From: UBA4615 sp046046245
GTDB lineage: Bacteria; Pseudomonadota; Gammaproteobacteria; Burkholderiales; Burkholderiaceae_E
Assembly: GCA_046046245.1 (NCBI GenBank)
Contig: JBJOKE010000093.1
Location: 1-45,687, forward strand
DNA: 45,687 nucleotides
Direction: 5' to 3'
Each line of letters begins with the position of its first letter. Within the stretch, counting starts at the first letter, position 1. The notes below the pieces were generated by a model. The model saw only the letters and a program-made list of their open reading frames with translations. It did not search any database and was not told the DNA's origin. This document shows, in pieces, positions 43,337 to 45,687 of the stretch. Both the position numbers and the translations under genes were made by a program.

Positions 43337-44749
43337 TCAGCCGCGGCGCGCCTTCGGCCCTCGGATGCGGGCCGCCACCAGTGCGGCCAGTACGGCCACC
43401 GCGGCCGACACGGCGAACGCCTGCGCGAACGCGCGGGTGAGCTGCGCGGGCGCCGCGTCGGCGAGGCTGCGCCCGCCGGAGCCGGCCATCACCATCGAGG
43501 TCAGCACGGCGATGCCGATCACGCCGCCCAGCGACCGGAAGAACGAGACCAGCGCGGTGACCACGCCGATCATCGCCGGACCGACCGCGCCCTGTGCGGC
43601 CACCAGCACCGAGGGCAGCGTCATGCCCAGGCCGTAGCCCAGCGGCACCATCGCCCACAGCGGCACCGGCGCGGCCCTCGACGCCGACCACGAGAGCGCG
43701 ACGAGTCCGGCCGCCGCGAGCGACGAGCCGATCGCCGAGATCGCCCCCATCCGCGGCCAGCGCAGCATCAGGCGGCCGGCGGTGAACGCGCCGAAGGGCG
43801 TGGCCAGCGTCAGCGCGATCAGGCGCATCGCGACCTCGTCGGCGCGCGCGTCGCCCAGCGTCTGCATCGACAGCGGCAGCAGCACCGTGCTGCCGATCAG
43901 GACGAAGAAGTTCAGTCCGTTGACCGTGCAGCAGGCGAGCACGGTTCGGTTCGCGAACAGCGAGGTCGGCACGATCGGCTCGGGGGCGTCGCTCTCGCGC
44001 CAGGCCCAGGCGATCAGCAGCACGATGCCCAGCGCGGCGAGCGCGAGCGTCGACGCGCCGAGCCAGCCCGCGCCCTGGCCGACGCGCGCGAACGCGACCA
44101 GCACCACGCCCAGGCCCGCGGCGAGGAGCGCCGCACCCAGCCAGTCGATCCGCGCGTCGCGACCGCGCGGCGCGGCCGCGGGCAGCACCGACGAGATCCG
44201 CCAGGCGGCGAACGCCGCGATCGGCAGGTTGACCCAGAACACCGCGCGCCATGACAGGTGCTCGGTGAGGAAGCCGCCGAGCAGCGGCGCCGCGAGCGCG
44301 GCGGTGGCGAACACCGCGGAGAAGTAGCCCTGCCAGCGACCGCGCTCGGGACCGTGCACCACGTCGGCCGCGGCGGCCTGGCCGAGCGCGAAGAGGGCGC
44401 CGCTGCCCAGCCCCTGGACGATCCGTGCGGCGATCAGCATGGGCATCGACACGGCGAGCGCGCAGCCGAGCGAACCCGCCGCGGCGATGCCCATCGCGAC
44501 CAGCAGCATCCGCCGGCGGCCGTGAAGGTCGGAGAGCTTGCCGTAGATCGGCGTGGCGACCGTGCCGGCGACGAGGTAGCCGGTCATCACCCAGGCGATC
44601 AGCGAGACGTCCTCGAGGGCGCGACCGATGGTCAGCAGCGCGACCGGCACGATCGACCCGTCGATCGCACCGAGGAAGATCGCGGGCAGCAGGCCGAGGA
44701 CGAGCCGCCGGACCTGCGCGGGCGGCAGCGGTGACGCCGCGTGCTGCAA
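43337..44749 (-). CDS. DHA2-type (EmrB/QacA) MFS transporter
   Basis: A 470-residue membrane protein with about 12-14 hydrophobic helices. It opens with FLGAIDGSIVPVALLTIGRAL and WVMTGYLVAGTVATPIYGKLSDLHGRRR, the D-x10-R-type motif region of DHA2 drug exporters, and has ARIVQGLGSGALFALGQA. The start is a TTG one base after the stop of the SDR gene, which suggests coupling. Role is unknown: export of a toxic compound or intermediate is likely. It ends 21 bp from the convergent Hfq-like gene. Confidence 0.86.
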   Translation of the reverse strand: MQHAASPLPPAQVRRLVLGLLPAIFLGAIDGSIVPVALLTIGRALEDVSLIAWVMTGYLVAGTVATPIYGKLSDLHGRRRMLLVAMGIAAAGSLGCALAVSMPMLIAARIVQGLGSGALFALGQAAAADVVHGPERGRWQGYFSAVFATAALAAPLLGGFLTEHLSWRAVFWVNLPIAAFAAWRISSVLPAAAPRGRDARIDWLGAALLAAGLGVVLVAFARVGQGAGWLGASTLALAALGIVLLIAWAWRESDAPEPIVPTSLFANRTVLACCTVNGLNFFVLIGSTVLLPLSMQTLGDARADEVAMRLIALTLATPFGAFTAGRLMLRWPRMGAISAIGSSLAAAGLVALSWSASRAAPVPLWAMVPLGYGLGMTLPSVLVAAQGAVGPAMIGVVTALVSFFRSLGGVIGIAVLTSMVMAGSGGRSLADAAPAQLTRAFAQAFAVSAAVAVLAALVAARIRGPKARRG

Positions 44750-44750
44750 C

Positions 44751-45518
44751 TCAGACGCCGAGCGTCTGCCCGCCGTCGACGGCGATGGTCTGGCCGGTGA
44801 CCCAGCGGGCGGCGTCGGAGGCGAGCCAGAGCACCACTTCCGCGACCTCCTCGGGCGCGCCGAATCGGCCGAATGGGATGCTCGCGCGGGTGCGCTCGTG
44901 GAGCGTCGGGTCGCTCGCCTTGCGCTGCTCCCAGAGGCCGCCCGGGAAGTCGATCGAGCCGGGCGCCACGCAGTTCGCGCGGATGCCCTGGCGCGCCCAC
45001 AGCGCGGCCTGGCTGGTCGTGTAGTGGATCACGGCCGCCTTCGCCGCACCGTAGGCCGGCGTGCGGGTCGAGGGCTTGAGCGCCGAGATCGACGAGACGT
45101 TGACCACCGACGCGCCGGTCGCCTTCTGCAGCCAGGGCAGGGCGGCTCGGCTCGCGCGGACCACGGCGTTCACGTCGACATCGAAGCTCGCGGCCCAGCC
45201 GGCTTCGGTGTCGCCGGCGCCGAAGCCCGAGGCGTTGTTGACCAGCACGTCGATGCCGCCGAGCGCCTCGGCCGCCTGCGCGACCCAGGCCTCGATGTCG
45301 GCCTGCTTCGACAGGTCGCAGGGGGCGGCGTGCATCGTGCCGCGGCCGGCGGCGGCGAGCTCGGCGCGCGCGGCCTCCAGGCTCTCTCGGCCGCGCGCGC
45401 AGATCGAGACCGACGCGCCCGCGCGGGCGAAGCCCATCGCGATCGCACGGCCGATGCCGCGGCTGCCGCCGGCGACCAGCACGCGCCGGCCGGAAAAGTC
45501 GTGGACGGTCGTCGTCAT
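44751..45518 (-). CDS. short-chain dehydrogenase/reductase
   Basis: A 255-residue classical SDR: GGSRGIG at 17-23, NNASG at 94-98, Ser142/143, Tyr156 and Lys160 (YGAAK), and ending VTGQTIAVDGGQTLGV. The ATG lies 14 bp after the gcdH stop, and a transporter gene follows directly. It could act on a hydroxyacyl-CoA or an alcohol in the same pathway as glutaryl-CoA dehydrogenase; the substrate is not known. Confidence 0.88.
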   Translation of the reverse strand: MTTTVHDFSGRRVLVAGGSRGIGRAIAMGFARAGASVSICARGRESLEAARAELAAAGRGTMHAAPCDLSKQADIEAWVAQAAEALGGIDVLVNNASGFGAGDTEAGWAASFDVDVNAVVRASRAALPWLQKATGASVVNVSSISALKPSTRTPAYGAAKAAVIHYTTSQAALWARQGIRANCVAPGSIDFPGGLWEQRKASDPTLHERTRASIPFGRFGAPEEVAEVVLWLASDAARWVTGQTIAVDGGQTLGV

Positions 45519-45532
45519 CGTCGCGCCCCGGG

Positions 45533-45687
45533 TCAGCTGAACGCCTGGATGCCGGTCTGCGCGCGACCGAGGATCAGCGCGTGCACGTCGTGGGTGCCCT
45601 CGTAGGTGTTGACCACCTCGAGGTTGACCAGGTGGCGGGCCACGCCGAACTCGGCGCTGATGCCGTTGCCGCCCATCATGTCGCGGG
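45533..45687 (-). CDS. gcdH: glutaryl-CoA dehydrogenase, C-terminal fragment (cut by the window edge)
   Basis: The last 50 residues of an acyl-CoA dehydrogenase running in from the right edge. RDMMGGNGISAEFGVARHL followed by NLEVVNTYEGTHDVHALIL and ending GRAQTGIQAFS is the characteristic end of bacterial glutaryl-CoA dehydrogenase, which turns glutaryl-CoA into crotonyl-CoA in lysine, tryptophan and anaerobic-type aromatic catabolism. Only the fragment is visible. It is the first gene seen of a leftward run with the SDR and the MFS exporter. Confidence 0.88.
   Translation of the reverse strand, partial: RDMMGGNGISAEFGVARHLVNLEVVNTYEGTHDVHALILGRAQTGIQAFS

Overview
The window is a very GC-rich (roughly 70% or more by eye), densely coding stretch of chromosome, most likely from a betaproteobacterium of the order Burkholderiales. 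The evidence is the Burkholderiales-type pairing of cysI with a DUF934 gene and cobA, a Gcr-type 'recombinase' membrane protein, a box benzoate cluster with a BoxR regulator, tripartite tricarboxylate (Tct/Bug) transport genes, and long MHS-family transporters. The genus cannot be fixed. I see no rRNA, tRNA, CRISPR array, insertion sequence or prophage, and no gap of 300 bp or more without a gene.

Layout. (1) 197-2839 carries purE, purK and a Sua5/TsaC tRNA-modification gene. (2) 2969-5612 carries two tandem paralogous secreted lipoprotein hydrolases. (3) 5625-13770 is a complete upper box pathway for aerobic benzoate degradation: benzoate-CoA ligase and an alpha/beta hydrolase run leftward, boxR-boxC-boxB-boxA run rightward, and the aldehyde dehydrogenase boxD is absent. 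Repeated TGCA-N6-TGC sites in both control regions look like BoxR operators. (4) 13895-16888 is an assimilatory sulfite-reduction module (cysI, DUF934, cobA). (5) 16990-18039 is a diguanylate cyclase behind a near-consensus sigma-28 (FliA) promoter, and 18202-20190 is the Gcr-type membrane protein. (6) 20293-26195 is a BMP-type nucleoside/nucleobase ABC importer in tight order with a CodA-like deaminase whose substitution at the E. coli Asp314 position suggests 5-methylcytosine deamination. (7) 26344-30185 is a four-gene overlapping acyl-CoA operon (ligase, thiolase, DUF35, crotonase). (8) 30261-31664 is upp plus a metallophosphoesterase. (9) 31675-35040 holds a chemoreceptor and a divergent protein kinase fused to a UspA-like domain. 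(10) 35140-38754 holds two paralogous MHS transporters flanking a 47-residue membrane peptide. (11) 38883-42613 is a leftward tctC-tctB-tctA-SDR operon. (12) 42881-43315 is an Hfq-like protein with a long tail and an altered proximal RNA site. (13) 43337-45687 is a leftward run: gcdH (partial), an SDR and a DHA2-type MFS exporter.

The overall picture is a versatile aerobic heterotroph that imports and degrades aromatic and other organic acids through CoA thioesters (benzoate by box; glutaryl-CoA by gcdH, a common end point of aromatic/lysine catabolism), salvages nucleobases, and couples motility to c-di-GMP. The points most worth a second look are the BoxR operator array, the FliA promoter in front of the GGDEF gene, the putative 5-methylcytosine salvage operon, the Hfq paralogue, the kinase-Usp fusion, and the mini-membrane protein between the two MHS transporters.
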